64,000 bases of DNA from positions 1 through 64,000 of the forward strand of contig NZ_ANNG01000006.1 in the NCBI RefSeq assembly GCF_000466685.1, in the 5' to 3' direction. Shown here in pieces: positions 47,542-56,950 of the stretch (position 1 is the first letter of the stretch; the number at the start of each line of letters is the position of its first letter). Below the pieces are notes generated by a model, which saw only the letters and a program-made list of their open reading frames with translations, made no database searches and was not told the origin of the DNA. The stretch is from Campylobacter concisus UNSWCS. Its GTDB lineage: Bacteria > Campylobacterota > Campylobacteria > Campylobacterales > Campylobacteraceae. The translations under genes were made by a program, and so were the position numbers.

Positions 47542-48099
47542 ATGCAGCTTTTACTTCTTAGCTTCGCTCTTAGCATGGATAGCGCGGCTCTAAATATGGC
47601 AAACGGCGCAAGGTATAAAAGCCTTGGCTTTGGCAAAATTTTATTTATAGCTTTTATGCTTGGCTTTTTTCAGTTTCTCATGCCGCTTCTTGGCTATTTT
47701 TTAGGCATTAGCTTTGCTAAATTTATAAGTTCTATCGATCACTTCATCGCATTTTTTATACTCTGTTTTCTTGGCTTTAAAATGCTAAAAGAGGCCTGTA
47801 GTAGCGAGGCTGGCGAGTCATTAAGCATGGATATTAAGACCATTTTTGTGGGTGCATTTGCCACGAGTATCGACGCACTTGCCGTTGGTGTCACACTTAG
47901 CTTTGAAGCGGTTAGTATATTTAAAAGCGCGCTCATCATCGGCGTAGTCTGCTTTGTGCTAAGCCTAGCCGCCTTTTACATCGGTAAATTTATGGGTGAA
48001 ATTTTAGAGAAAAAGGCGCTTTTTTTAGGCGGAGCGATACTTATATTTCTAGGCTTTAAAATCCTCATCACCCACCTGCTTGAAGAGGGCGTGCTCTAA
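47542..48099 (+). CDS. mntP: Manganese efflux pump MntP-like
   Basis: The 185-residue protein has six hydrophobic segments and the paired MntP motifs [17 protein letters not shown] and [14 protein letters not shown], each with a conserved Asp in the membrane. MntP exports Mn2+ from the cytoplasm. A GAGGGGAATTT ribosome site precedes the ATG. No yybP-ykoY-type riboswitch was recognised in the short leader. Overlaps xth by 4 bases at the 3' end. Confidence 0.9.
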   Translation: MQLLLLSFALSMDSAALNMANGARYKSLGFGKILFIAFMLGFFQFLMPLLGYFLGISFAKFISSIDHFIAFFILCFLGFKMLKEACSSEAGESLSMDIKTIFVGAFATSIDALAVGVTLSFEAVSIFKSALIIGVVCFVLSLAAFYIGKFMGEILEKKALFLGGAILIFLGFKILITHLLEEGVL

Positions 48100-48854
48100 A
48101 TTTCTATCTCTATGCCAACTGGGCAGTGGTCGCTACCTGTGATCTCTGGCAGGATAAAGGCATCTTTTAGCCTATCCTTTAGTCCCTGTGATATGAAGAA
48201 ATAATCAATCCTCCAGCCAACATTTTTCGCCCTTGCGTTAAAGCGGTAGCTCCACCACGAGTAAGCGTCTGCAACGTCGCCATTTACGGCTCTAAAGGTA
48301 TCTATAAAGCCACTTTTTAGCACCTCATCTATCCAAGCGCGCTCGATAGGCAAAAAGCCAGAAGTTTTGGCATTTGTCTTTGGATTTTTCAGGTCGATCT
48401 CGCGGTGAGCGGTATTTACGTCGCCACAAAATATCACCTCTTTGCCGCTTTTTACAAGCTCTTTGCAGTAAGCTAGAAATTTCTCGTAAAAGTCCATCTT
48501 GAATGCCAGGCGCTCGTCGTCCTTTTGGCCGTTTGGAAAGTAGATGTTAAAAAGCACGATGTCGCCAAATCTATGCTCCAAAACTCGCCCCTCCGTGTCG
48601 TCAAAAAAGGCCGCCTTTTGCGTTTGCACGTCAAATTTTGCTAGACTCATCACACCAGAGTAGCCAGCCCTTGCGCCTGAATTTACACTGATATCTTTAA
48701 AGCCAAGGTTGTAAATTTCTTTTGGCACGTCATCTTCTTTGACCTTGATCTCTTGCAGTCCCAAAAAATCAGGCCTAACCTCATCAAGCCAAGCAAAGCC
48801 CTCTTTTGCCACGACTGCACGCAGACCATTTACGTTCCAGCTAATAAGTTTCAA
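48096..48854 (-). CDS. xth: Exodeoxyribonuclease III
   Basis: The 252-residue protein has the ExoIII/AP-endonuclease motifs: [18 protein letters not shown] (metal-binding Glu), [22 protein letters not shown] and a closing [11 protein letters not shown] (catalytic Asp-His). It repairs abasic and oxidised 3' ends in DNA. Together with nfo at 22258 the window carries two AP endonucleases of separate families. Length is normal. Confidence 0.95.
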   Translation of the reverse strand: MKLISWNVNGLRAVVAKEGFAWLDEVRPDFLGLQEIKVKEDDVPKEIYNLGFKDISVNSGARAGYSGVMSLAKFDVQTQKAAFFDDTEGRVLEHRFGDIVLFNIYFPNGQKDDERLAFKMDFYEKFLAYCKELVKSGKEVIFCGDVNTAHREIDLKNPKTNAKTSGFLPIERAWIDEVLKSGFIDTFRAVNGDVADAYSWWSYRFNARAKNVGWRIDYFFISQGLKDRLKDAFILPEITGSDHCPVGIEIEI

Positions 48855-48907
48855 ATTTCATCCTTTTTTTAATTATAATTATGCCAAAAATCACAAAAAG
48901 GAAAGTT

Positions 48908-49267
48908 ATGAGAAACCAGCCAACGTATAAATTTTTTAAAAATTTTGGCTACGCAAGAGAGGGTTTGGCTGAAATTTTTAAAAATGAAAAGAGCTTTCGC
49001 ATAGAAATTTGCATATTTTTGATAGCTGCGATCTCGCTATTTTTTTGGAAATTTGACCTTATTTTTAATCTATTTTTGATCTTTAGCATGGCATTTGTGC
49101 TAGTTTGTGAGTGTTTAAACTCAGGGCTAGAGCGAGTGACTGATCTTGCAAGCCCAGACTACCACGCACTAGCAAAGGCAGCAAAGGACGCTGGAAGTGC
49201 GGCCGTGATGATCGCAAATTTCTTATGTGGCGCGCTTTGGTGCGTGGCTATATATTATAAATTTTGA
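48908..49267 (+). CDS. dgkA: Diacylglycerol kinase
   Basis: I choose ATG 48908 (MRNQPTYKFFKNFG), preceded by AAAAAGGAAAG; an in-frame ATG at 48881 lacks a ribosome site. The 119-residue membrane protein has three hydrophobic segments and the family motif ECLNSGLERVTDLASPDYHALAK (given in part), with the key Glu and Asn. It phosphorylates diacylglycerol in the inner membrane to recycle lipid head-group by-products. Confidence 0.93.
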   Translation: MRNQPTYKFFKNFGYAREGLAEIFKNEKSFRIEICIFLIAAISLFFWKFDLIFNLFLIFSMAFVLVCECLNSGLERVTDLASPDYHALAKAAKDAGSAAVMIANFLCGALWCVAIYYKF

Positions 49268-49274
49268 GATTAGC

Positions 49275-49502
49275 GTGAAAGAGCAAATTTACAAGGTGCT
49301 TCTTGGCGAGAAAAAGGTAGAGATCATAAATTTACTTTGCGAGCTAAGCGATGAAAATGGCTTTATCATGCTTAAAATTTCAGAAATTTGCGAAAAGCTA
49401 AATGTGAGCAAACCAACCGTGATAAGCACGTTTAGGCTGCTTGAAGAGAAGAAAATTTTCGAGCGAGTAAAAAATGGGGTTTATAGATTTAAAAATTTAT
49501 AG
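49275..49502 (+). CDS. Small winged-helix protein (RepL-like)
   Basis: I choose GTG 49275 (MKEQIYKVLLGEKKVEIINLL), seven bases after dgkA; an upstream in-frame ATG at 49227 lies inside dgkA. The 75-residue product is one winged helix-turn-helix: KISEICEKLNVSKPTVISTF forms the HTH and LLEEKKIFERVKNGVYRF the wing. It resembles, from memory, the RepL domain of small plasmid replication proteins and MarR-like repressors. On a chromosome beside dgkA it may be a small regulator or a domesticated fragment. Confidence 0.7.
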   Translation: MKEQIYKVLLGEKKVEIINLLCELSDENGFIMLKISEICEKLNVSKPTVISTFRLLEEKKIFERVKNGVYRFKNL

Positions 49503-49525
49503 TGGCAAGCAAACGCCTGCCACTA
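49500..49525. terminator. Bidirectional hairpin between converging genes
   Basis: TAGTGGCA (49500-49507) and TGCCACTA (49518-49525) form an 8-base stem overlapping the last base of the RepL-like stop codon and ending 7 bases before the end of the flavoprotein gene. A TAGTTTTAG run follows on the plus strand. Confidence 0.6.
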
Positions 49526-49531
49526 GTAGTT

Positions 49532-51097
49532 TTAGCCTATGGTCTCAGCAGCGATCATACCAAATGTCAAGCAATCAGTTATAGCCACTGATCCTAGACG
49601 GCTGGCTCCGTGAACGCCACCTGTGATCTCGCCAGCTGCATATAAATTTGGTATAGGCATAGCTGTTTGAGAGTTCATGACTTGGGCTTTTGTGTTGATA
49701 TTTAGGCCACCCATTGTGTGGTGAACTTTTGGCGTGCCACGCTCTGCGTAAAACGGCGGAACTGAGATATCAATGCCCTTTGTCGTAGTCGCAACAACTG
49801 GTTTGCCAAAGTCCTCATCAACGCCTTTTTTGACAAATTCGTTGTATCTTGCGACTGTTTTTTTGAGCTCATCAACTGGGATCTTATACTCAGCTGCCAA
49901 GGCATCAAGTGTGTCAAATTTCTTGCAAATTCCAGCTGCGATAGCCTTTTCATAGTGAGCTGGAAGCATGTGAGGAAGTGCTCTTGAGTCACAGAAGTTG
50001 ATAGGGAAGTTTTTATCGTCTTCGCCCTTTTCATGGATGACTTTAAACATCGCTTCAGTTCTTGTCCTGCGGTCTGCAAGCTCATTCATGTAGCGTTTGC
50101 CAGTTCTTGGATTGACTGAAATTCCAAACGGAAAAGCGCCATTTACGTTAAACATAGATCCAACGCCAAAGCCTGTCTCATCAGCACATCCCCAAGGGCC
50201 GTATTGGATCCAGCTTGGCTGAACTGGATAAGCACCAGCTCTAAACGCCGCTAGAAGCGCACCTGCTGTTGAGCCTGGTTGGTTTGTCGAGTCTGTCTCA
50301 GGTGTGATCCTTGGATCTTGAAGACGTCTAAAAATTTTATCCCTACAAAAGCCACCAGCTGCTAGTACGACGCCTTTTTTGGCTTTTATATATTTTATAT
50401 CGCCACCTTTGTTTTCGACATCGTCACTCATCAAATTGCCATCAAATTTGTAGTTTTCTCTGACGATGACGCCCACAACTGCGCCCTTGTCGTCAAAGAC
50501 GAAATCATCAAATTTTGTCCTTTTTTTGATCGATGCGCCATCTAACTTTTCAAATGTCGCAGTCATAGGGAGCACGATGCCAGCGCCGCTGCCGACCTCT
50601 GTTTGAAGGCTTCTTGGCACTGAGTGACCGCCCGCGTGAGTGATCTGGTCGATATATTTTGCACCACAATCAATTGTGAGTTTGTAAGCATCTTGCGCTC
50701 TCTCGCCGATCTTTGCCAAAAGATCAACGTGGTTGATGCCGCGACCTGCTTTCAAGCAGTCTTTGATAAATAGCTCGGTGCTATCTTTGATGCCAGCTTT
50801 CTTTTGCATGTCGCTGTTTGGAACGGCAAAAATTCCGCCATTGATGACAGAGTTGCCACCTGTGCGGCCCATCTTTTCGATCAAGACGACTTTGTTGCCT
50901 TTTTTGGCTGATGTCACGCCAGCTGCAAGAGCTGCAAAGCCTGAGCCGATGATGACTACGTCATACTCCTCGTCCCATTTGACATCTTTTTCGTTCATCG
51001 CGCTAGCCATTAAATTTGTTGCGCCAACGCCTAGTGCCGTAGCACCGATAGCGCTAAATTTGACAAAATCTCTTCTAGATAAACCTGAATTTTTCAT
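49532..51097 (-). CDS. Tat-exported FAD-dependent fumarate-reductase-like flavoprotein
   Basis: The 521-residue protein starts with a Tat signal (SRRDFVKFSAIGATALG), then the FAD-binding motif VVIIGSGFAALAAGVTSAKK (residues about 47-66). Active-site elements of the soluble fumarate reductase family are visible: HHTMGGLNI and GGVHGASRLGSVAI, the latter with the catalytic Arg. No heme-binding CxxCH is present, unlike Shewanella flavocytochrome c, so electrons must come from a separate cytochrome or quinol enzyme. Substrate could be fumarate, methacrylate, urocanate or a similar enoate; it cannot be chosen from sequence alone. Confidence 0.88.
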   Translation of the reverse strand: MKNSGLSRRDFVKFSAIGATALGVGATNLMASAMNEKDVKWDEEYDVVIIGSGFAALAAGVTSAKKGNKVVLIEKMGRTGGNSVINGGIFAVPNSDMQKKAGIKDSTELFIKDCLKAGRGINHVDLLAKIGERAQDAYKLTIDCGAKYIDQITHAGGHSVPRSLQTEVGSGAGIVLPMTATFEKLDGASIKKRTKFDDFVFDDKGAVVGVIVRENYKFDGNLMSDDVENKGGDIKYIKAKKGVVLAAGGFCRDKIFRRLQDPRITPETDSTNQPGSTAGALLAAFRAGAYPVQPSWIQYGPWGCADETGFGVGSMFNVNGAFPFGISVNPRTGKRYMNELADRRTRTEAMFKVIHEKGEDDKNFPINFCDSRALPHMLPAHYEKAIAAGICKKFDTLDALAAEYKIPVDELKKTVARYNEFVKKGVDEDFGKPVVATTTKGIDISVPPFYAERGTPKVHHTMGGLNINTKAQVMNSQTAMPIPNLYAAGEITGGVHGASRLGSVAITDCLTFGMIAAETIG

Positions 51098-51433
51098 GCT
51101 CTCTCCTTTGAAGTAAGATAATTGCTATTAAGCATTATAGGGTAATTTATTAAAATTTGCAATTTAATTTTTAAAATTAAATTTTATTAAAGATTATACC
51201 GAATAGGACGTAGTTTGGTAATATTTATTGACACTATTTTTATCCAAATTTGACTTTGGATTTACGCTAAATTGGCATTTATAGTAAATTTAGTATAAAA
51301 TTTGGAGATTTTATTTTTAAATTTAGAAAAAATAAGTATTAATTAAATTTTGTATTTTGAAAAATTTATGAGAAATTTTAGGATTTGGTTTTGGATATTA
51401 ACTTAAGTTTAGAAATTAATTTAACTAGAGGAT
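51098..51433. other. AT-rich gene-free spacer
   Basis: This 336-base stretch before the flavoprotein gene and after the molybdate-binding gene has no protein frame. It is extremely AT-rich with many AAATTT words and must contain the flavoprotein promoter (read leftwards). No specific operator is recognised. Confidence 0.6.
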
Positions 51434-51451
51434 CGGAGCAAATTTGCCCCG
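51434..51451 (-). terminator. Short hairpin after the molybdate-binding protein gene
   Basis: CGGAGCAAATTTGCCCCG is nearly self-complementary (one mismatch) and begins six bases beyond the stop on the minus strand. There is no clear T-run, so its strength as a terminator is uncertain. Confidence 0.5.
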
Positions 51452-51456
51452 AGAAA

Positions 51457-51876
51457 TTATTTAACGCCAACTATGATTTGAGTTGCTTTAATAATAGCAG
51501 TTACTTTGTCGCCTGCTTTTAAAGCCAAGTTATGAACTGACTCTCTTGTGATGATAGCTGAAATTTTGCTGCCATTTGCGTCAATGATAACCTCAGCATT
51601 TACAGCGCCATCTTTTATCTCACTAACAACGCCTTTGATTTGGTTTGTTGCGCTAAGCTTGATGCTGTCGTCTTTTGAAACGATAACGCTTGAAGCTTTG
51701 AATAAAAATATAGCTTTTTTACCAACCTTAAGATCAAGAGCTTTCTCGCTATCAACTGTAATAGTTGCTTTTAGCACCTCGCCACCTGCTAGTTTGCCAG
51801 CTATTAGCGAATTTACCGCACCTGTTCTTACTTCTGATATCTCAACATTTAGTTGATTTCTTGCGCTTAGTGACAT
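51457..51876 (-). CDS. Molybdate-binding protein with two Mop/TOBE domains (molbindin)
   Basis: The 139-residue protein is an internal duplication of about 70 residues. Each half begins with the Mop signature: LSARNQLNVEISEVRTGAVN and LSATNQIKGVVSEIKDGAVN. Mop proteins bind molybdate or tungstate as oligomeric storage or buffering proteins in the cytoplasm. The assignment fits the nearby molybdenum-dependent torA metabolism, although the two loci are far apart. It stands alone as a single-gene unit. Confidence 0.92.
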   Translation of the reverse strand: MSLSARNQLNVEISEVRTGAVNSLIAGKLAGGEVLKATITVDSEKALDLKVGKKAIFLFKASSVIVSKDDSIKLSATNQIKGVVSEIKDGAVNAEVIIDANGSKISAIITRESVHNLALKAGDKVTAIIKATQIIVGVK

Positions 51877-52187
51877 ATTTTATCCTTATTTTGATTTAAT
51901 GTTTGGGTATTATAGAGTATTATTATTAATGCGAACTTATGATCAATTAATAAAATTTTTTAATATCACAAGTAAAGATTTATAATTTACCAAAGCCCAA
52001 AATACCACACTAAATGAACTAAAATCTAAAAATTTAATTTAAATTATTTTTGAAAAATATATGAATAAATATTATTTTTTATTATAAAATAGACAAACTA
52101 AGATCGTTTCAAGATCAGATGACTTTAGATCTTAGTTTGTAGATTTTTGATTTTTAATGACTTGTTGAGAATTTATAAATTTTACGC
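51877..52187. other. AT-rich spacer with a long inverted repeat
   Basis: No gene is visible in these 311 bases. At 52093-52105 and 52128-52140 the arms ACAAACTAAGATC and GATCTTAGTTTGT form a perfect 13-base stem with a 22-base loop. It lies 48 bases beyond the prfA end and could terminate prfA (minus) after the T-poor gap, or be the relic of a mobile element end. Confidence 0.6.
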
Positions 52188-53255
52188 TTAGATGCCAGCT
52201 TCAAGCATAGCTTCTGCTTGATAGTGAGTGATAAGCGGCTCGATAATCTCGTCAAATAATCCTGCAGCCATGATCGCATCAAGGCGGTAAAGTGTTAAAT
52301 TTATGCGGTGATCGCTTATGCGGTTTTGCGGGTAGTTATAAGTTCTTATCCTGCCTGAGCGGTCTCCAGTGCCAACCTGACTCTTGCGCTCGCTAGTCTC
52401 TTTAGCAAGTCTCTCTTGCTCTTGCATCTCGTAAAGTCTAGCTTTTAGCACCTTCATCGCAGCTTCTTTGTTTTTGTGCTGACTCTTGCCATCTTGGTTT
52501 GTGACAACAAGTCCAGTTGGTATGTGCGTGATCCTAACGGCACTATCAGTTGTATTGACCGACTGACCGCCATGACCTGAACTTCTCATAACATCAACTC
52601 TTATATCATTTGGATTGATCTCGATCTCGCTGTCTTCAACCTCTGGCATGATAGCCACAGTCACAGCCGAGGTGTGCACCCTGCCCTGGCTCTCAGTCTC
52701 TGGCACGCGCTGAACCCTATGTGTGCCACCTTCAAATTTTAGCCTAGAGTAAGCGCCTTTGCCCTTTATGAGCACGATGATCTCTTTAAAACCGCCAGTG
52801 TTGCCCTCGCTTTGGCTAACGATCTCAAATTTATATCCACGAAGCTCTGCATATCTGATGTAAGCATTAAAAAGATCTCCAACAAATAGTGCAGCCTCGT
52901 CACCACCAGTACCTGCGCGAATTTCTAAAAATATATTTTTATCATCGTTTGGATCTTTTGGAAGAAGTAAAATTTTGATCTCTTCTTCAAGCTTCTCTCT
53001 TGAAATTTCTAAATTTTTAAGCTCTTCTTTTGCAAGCTCACCAAGCTCAGAGTCCTCAAGTAAGGCTTTATTCTCTTCGATGTCGTTTAGAATTTGTAGA
53101 TATTTTTTTGCAGCAGTTGCGACTGGTTCGATAGATGATTGCTCTTTTGAGAGCTTTGTCATCTTTTCGATATCGTTTGCTATATTTGGATCGCTTAGAA
53201 GCGTAGAAATTTCATCATAGCGATCCAAAAATGGATGAAGTTTATCAGCAAACAT
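52188..53255 (-). CDS. prfA: Peptide chain release factor 1
   Basis: The 355-residue protein has the universal GGQ motif in [20 protein letters not shown] (residues about 227-246) and PET near residue 186, the RF1-type codon-recognition tripeptide position (PxT), so it reads UAA and UAG. Normal length. It is co-transcribed with rpsT upstream (14-base gap). Confidence 0.97.
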   Translation of the reverse strand: MFADKLHPFLDRYDEISTLLSDPNIANDIEKMTKLSKEQSSIEPVATAAKKYLQILNDIEENKALLEDSELGELAKEELKNLEISREKLEEEIKILLLPKDPNDDKNIFLEIRAGTGGDEAALFVGDLFNAYIRYAELRGYKFEIVSQSEGNTGGFKEIIVLIKGKGAYSRLKFEGGTHRVQRVPETESQGRVHTSAVTVAIMPEVEDSEIEINPNDIRVDVMRSSGHGGQSVNTTDSAVRITHIPTGLVVTNQDGKSQHKNKEAAMKVLKARLYEMQEQERLAKETSERKSQVGTGDRSGRIRTYNYPQNRISDHRINLTLYRLDAIMAAGLFDEIIEPLITHYQAEAMLEAGI

Positions 53256-53269
53256 TAAAATTTAATAGA

Positions 53270-53539
53270 TTAAGCAGCTTTTAGAGTGTTTACTAATTGA
53301 GCAAGGCGACTAACGCGGCGAGCAGCAGTTTGTTTCTTCAAAAAGCCTCTACTTACGAAGCTGTGGATGCTTTTGTTAGCAACTTTTAAAGCTTCATTTG
53401 CAGCATTTAGATCTTTAGCTTCTACAGCTACACGCACTGCTTTTGTGATGTTTTTAAGTCTAGTGCGGTAAAATCTGTTTCTTTCTGTTCTTTTTATAGT
53501 TTGTCTAGCTCTTTTTTCAGCAGATTTATGGTTTGCCAT
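53270..53539 (-). CDS. rpsT: 30S ribosomal protein S20
   Basis: The 89-residue protein begins [20 protein letters not shown] and continues as basic helices ([20 protein letters not shown], then [16 protein letters not shown]), the S20 pattern. It binds 16S rRNA in the small subunit body. It precedes prfA and diverges from glmM. Confidence 0.97.
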   Translation of the reverse strand: MANHKSAEKRARQTIKRTERNRFYRTRLKNITKAVRVAVEAKDLNAANEALKVANKSIHSFVSRGFLKKQTAARRVSRLAQLVNTLKAA

Positions 53540-53696
53540 AATATACCTTTTTTGATAATTTTAGTCCGTGATTATATGAAAAATATATTTAATTGTAACT
53601 GAATTTAAGTCTGCTTTAAAACAAATAAAATTTTAGATTTTAAATTTGATAATTTCTGATAAAATAGCACCATTTTATAATAAAAAGGATAAATTT

Positions 53697-55037
53697 ATGA
53701 AACTTTTTGGAACAGACGGAGTTCGTGGTAAGGCTGGCGAAAAGCTTTCAGCTCAAACATCTATGCGCCTTGCAATGGCTGCTGGAATTTACTTTAGAAA
53801 GACCTCAGCGACAAATGTGATTTTAGTTGGAAAAGATACAAGAAAAAGCGGCTATATGATAGAAACTGCCATCGTTGCAGGGCTAACTGCAGTTGGCTAC
53901 AACGTCCTTCAAATAGGCCCTATGCCAACACCTGCGATCGCATTTTTAACAGAAAATATGCGCTGTGACGCTGGCATAATGATAAGCGCCTCACACAACC
54001 CATACTACGATAACGGCATCAAATTTTTTGACAGCTTTGGCAACAAGCTTGATGAGACGATAGAAGCTGAAATAGAGAAAATTTTCTACGACGATGAGCT
54101 CATCGCAAACGCCCAAAAAACGATGACAGAGATCGGCGCAAACAAGAGGATCGACGATGTTATCGGTAGATATATCGTGCAGATCAAAAATTCATTCCCA
54201 AAAGAGCTAAATTTAAAGAATTTACGAGTAGTTTTGGATGTGGCAAACGGAGCTGCTTACAAGGTTGCACCAACTGTATTTAGCGAGCTTGGAGCTGATG
54301 TCATCGTCATAAACAATGAGCCAAATGGTAGCAATATAAATCAAAACTGCGGCGCGCTTCACCCAGAAGATCTAGCAAGCGAGGTAAAAAGGCTTCGTGC
54401 TGACATCGGCTTTGCATTTGACGGCGATGCTGATAGGCTTGTCGTTGTCGATGAAAACGGAAAAGTTGTGCATGGAGATGCGATACTTGGCTCACTTGCA
54501 GCATTTTTACACGAGCAAAAGGCGCTAAAAGGTGGAGCTATCGTGGCTACAGTGATGAGTAACGCCGCGCTTGATGACTATCTAAAAGCTCATAAGATCA
54601 AGCTACTTCGCTCAAACGTAGGCGATAAATACGTGCTTGAGATGATGAAAGAAAATGGCATAAATTTTGGCGGCGAGCAAAGCGGCCACGTCATTTTTAA
54701 CGACTACGCCAAGACTGGCGACGGACTTGTTACTTCGATGCAAGTTGTCGCGATGATGCTTAAAAAAGGCAAAAAAGCTAGTGAAATTTTTGGCGAGCTA
54801 AAGCCGTATCCGCAAATTTTGCTAAATTTAAAGATCACAGAGAAAAAGCCGCTTGATAAGATAGAGGGGCTAAAAGAGCTTGAAGCTAGCCTTGCAAAAG
54901 AGGGCATAAGATCGCTCTTTAGATACTCTGGCACTGAGAATTTGATCAGACTTTTGCTTGAAGGTAAAAATCAAACTTTAGTTGAAAAACGCATGGATGA
55001 AGTTGAGAAATTTTTCGTAAAAGCCCTAAATGCGTAA
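53697..55037 (+). CDS. glmM: Phosphoglucosamine mutase
   Basis: I choose ATG 53697 ([17 protein letters not shown]), with AAAAAGGAT upstream; the in-frame ATG at 53646 precedes the conserved start. The 446-residue enzyme has the phosphoserine loop [19 protein letters not shown], the metal-binding [17 protein letters not shown] and the sugar-phosphate loop [12 protein letters not shown]. It makes glucosamine-1-phosphate for cell wall and LOS precursors. Overlaps lspA by 8 bases. Confidence 0.97.
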   Translation: MKLFGTDGVRGKAGEKLSAQTSMRLAMAAGIYFRKTSATNVILVGKDTRKSGYMIETAIVAGLTAVGYNVLQIGPMPTPAIAFLTENMRCDAGIMISASHNPYYDNGIKFFDSFGNKLDETIEAEIEKIFYDDELIANAQKTMTEIGANKRIDDVIGRYIVQIKNSFPKELNLKNLRVVLDVANGAAYKVAPTVFSELGADVIVINNEPNGSNINQNCGALHPEDLASEVKRLRADIGFAFDGDADRLVVVDENGKVVHGDAILGSLAAFLHEQKALKGGAIVATVMSNAALDDYLKAHKIKLLRSNVGDKYVLEMMKENGINFGGEQSGHVIFNDYAKTGDGLVTSMQVVAMMLKKGKKASEIFGELKPYPQILLNLKITEKKPLDKIEGLKELEASLAKEGIRSLFRYSGTENLIRLLLEGKNQTLVEKRMDEVEKFFVKALNA

Positions 55038-55482
55038 AAGCTTGGTTAAATTTTTCATTGCGTTTTTTCTCATTTTTATCGTTGATCAAGCGATAAAGAT
55101 GATATTTATAGATGGTTTTTCGTGGGAGGGCGAGTTTTTCTCGCTAGTTCTTACATATAATAAGGGCGTTGCATTTTCGATGTTTGCCTTTTTAGATGAG
55201 TGGCTGAAATTTATCCAGATCGCCCTTATCTTAGGCGTTTTTGTCTATCTAGTCGTTGAAAAAAAGCTGCTTTGCTCGCATGCCATTTGGCTTGGAGCTT
55301 TACTAGGAGCTGGCAGCTCAAATATCACAGATAGATTTATCCATGGCGGCGTCGTGGATTACGTCTTTTGGCATAAGTGGTTTAACTTTGCGGTCTTTAA
55401 CTTCGCTGATGTGATGATCGATCTTTGCGTCGTGATGATACTTTGGCAAAGTTTTAGAAAAAGGAGAGAGAGTGGGAAATAA
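55030..55482 (+). CDS. lspA: Lipoprotein signal peptidase
   Basis: The 150-residue membrane protein has four hydrophobic segments, the N-terminal VDQAIK motif and the two catalytic aspartates in [15 protein letters not shown] and NFADVMI. It removes signal peptides from prolipoproteins, including the several lipoproteins seen in this window. It overlaps glmM upstream and the TM2 gene downstream by 11 bases. Confidence 0.96.
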   Translation: MRKSLVKFFIAFFLIFIVDQAIKMIFIDGFSWEGEFFSLVLTYNKGVAFSMFAFLDEWLKFIQIALILGVFVYLVVEKKLLCSHAIWLGALLGAGSSNITDRFIHGGVVDYVFWHKWFNFAVFNFADVMIDLCVVMILWQSFRKRRESGK

Positions 55483-55834
55483 TATCTACGTCGCATACGC
55501 GCTTTGGCTACTTACTGGCTGGCTTGGAGCGCATAGAATTTACCTTGGTAAATTTATCACTGGTTTTTTGATGATGGGGTTATTTTTCGTTGGCACATCG
55601 TTAGCTGTAATTCTAATTGGCTACTTATTTTTGGCTATTTGGAGCATTTGGTGGATCATCGATGCATTTTTGGTTGGCGCTTATGTCGAGAAAAATTTAC
55701 AAAAGGCCGAGCTAAAAGAGAGAGTAAAACTAAAAGATAAAGAAGAGGACTTAAAAAGGCTTTACGAGCTTTTTGAGAGTGGTGCGATCAGCAAGGCTGA
55801 ATTTGAAGCTAGAAAAGAGATACTTTTTAGATAA
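55472..55834 (+). CDS. TM2 domain protein with C-terminal SHOCT-like motif
   Basis: The start is GTG at 55472, within the end of lspA. The 120-residue protein has a TM2 domain (residues about 5-65: ALWLLTGWLGAHRIYLGKFI, then IWSIWWIIDAFLV) and ends with EDLKRLYELFESGAISKAEF, a SHOCT-type helical tail. TM2 proteins are small two-pass membrane proteins of unknown function; SHOCT tails occur in oligomerising membrane proteins. Confidence 0.85.
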   Translation: MGNNIYVAYALWLLTGWLGAHRIYLGKFITGFLMMGLFFVGTSLAVILIGYLFLAIWSIWWIIDAFLVGAYVEKNLQKAELKERVKLKDKEEDLKRLYELFESGAISKAEFEARKEILFR

Positions 55835-55843
55835 GGAGACGTT

Positions 55844-56278
55844 ATGGCAGAATATTATCTTTACTTAAAATACCTCCACTATTTGTTTTTCATCTCGTGG
55901 ATGGCAGTGCTGTTTTATCAGCCAAGGCTCTACGTTTATCACGTAGAAAATATGGACAAGCCAGACTTTGTAAAAGTGGTTGAGGTGATGGAGTACAAGA
56001 TGTATCACTACATCGGCTGGGTAGCACTCATTGGCTCATTTGTTACTGGTATTTTGATACTTATCGCGATGCCTGATCTTATAAAAACTGGTCACATCCA
56101 CGTCAAAATTTTAGTTGTCATCTTAATGGCCATATATCACCTAGACCTTGGACGCTACATGAAGCAGCTCAAAGAGAAACGCTGTAACAAAAGTGGCATC
56201 TTCTTTAGAGCTTACAACGAAGTGCCAACTATCGCGATGCTCATCATCATCTGGGTCATGATAGTAAATCCATTTTAA
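55844..56278 (+). CDS. hemJ: Protoporphyrinogen IX oxidase HemJ
   Basis: The 144-residue protein has four membrane segments, a conserved N-terminal His in YLHYLFFISWMAVLFYQPRL, and the motif FFRAYNEVPTI near the C-terminus, both characteristic of HemJ/UPF0093. HemJ oxidises protoporphyrinogen IX in the membrane during heme synthesis. The gene order glmM-lspA-hemJ is one I recall from C. jejuni (Cj0360-0362). Confidence 0.9.
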   Translation: MAEYYLYLKYLHYLFFISWMAVLFYQPRLYVYHVENMDKPDFVKVVEVMEYKMYHYIGWVALIGSFVTGILILIAMPDLIKTGHIHVKILVVILMAIYHLDLGRYMKQLKEKRCNKSGIFFRAYNEVPTIAMLIIIWVMIVNPF

Positions 56279-56287
56279 AGGAATTTG

Positions 56288-56833
56288 ATGAAGAAATTTT
56301 TAGCATTTATCGCTTTGCCAGCGCTCTTGCTCGCGGCTACTCAGTACTTTGAGCCGATGCAGATAAAATTTGACAACAGACTCTACTCGCTAGCAAGCTC
56401 AGCCAAGCCTGTGCCAAATTTATTCACGCAGGAGTACTTGCTCCCTGGTGAGAAACTAGATAGTTTTAGCTACATGCTCTCGCTAAATACCCTTAAATTT
56501 GACGCTACACCAGAGCAAGCAGTCGAGCAAAAGATAAATGATCTAAAAGAGCTAAAAGCAAAAGGGCTAAAAGTAGCTTATAAAAAGGGCTCGCTCGCAA
56601 ATGAAATTTATCTTGATATCACGATATTTTCAAATTTAAATGGCACTCCAACAGCCGAGCACTCGATATATCGCTACACCAAACAGGGCGGAAATTTAGT
56701 ACTTTTTACCATCCAAAGGCGTGCTTATAAAAAAGAGGGCATTCAAAGATTTGCTACAAATTTCACGATCGAGTCACAAGACTTTAGCAAAAAAGCTCTA
56801 GCCACACCTTTTCCCCAAATCATCAGCAAATAA
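56288..56833 (+). CDS. Hypothetical exported protein
   Basis: I choose ATG 56288 (MKKFLAFIALPALLLAAT) although TTG 56285 is also open. The 181-residue product has a signal peptide with cleavage near LLLAA, then a soluble domain with alternating beta strands (SLANEIYLDITIF, YRYTKQGGNLVLFTI). I do not recognise the family. It follows hemJ by nine bases and probably shares its transcript. Confidence 0.75.
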   Translation: MKKFLAFIALPALLLAATQYFEPMQIKFDNRLYSLASSAKPVPNLFTQEYLLPGEKLDSFSYMLSLNTLKFDATPEQAVEQKINDLKELKAKGLKVAYKKGSLANEIYLDITIFSNLNGTPTAEHSIYRYTKQGGNLVLFTIQRRAYKKEGIQRFATNFTIESQDFSKKALATPFPQIISK

Positions 56834-56835
56834 AG

Positions 56836-56873
56836 AAATTTGAGTGTAAATTTAGCCTTTTGCACTCAAATTT
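56836..56873 (+). terminator. Hairpin after the exported protein gene
   Basis: Arms AAATTTGAGTG (56836-56846) and CACTCAAATTT (56863-56873) form an 11-base stem starting three bases past the stop; a short T-rich stretch follows. It ends the glmM-hemJ unit before pycA. Confidence 0.65.
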
Positions 56874-56950
56874 TAAAACCAGACTTAACAAATTTATCTA
56901 AAAATAAAACGAATAGTTATATGATAAGAAAAACTCAAAAAGGATAGCCT

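Noticed and set aside
49702-50085. A 127-codon open frame within the flavoprotein gene
   Set aside because: It lies in another frame of the same strand inside conserved catalytic sequence.
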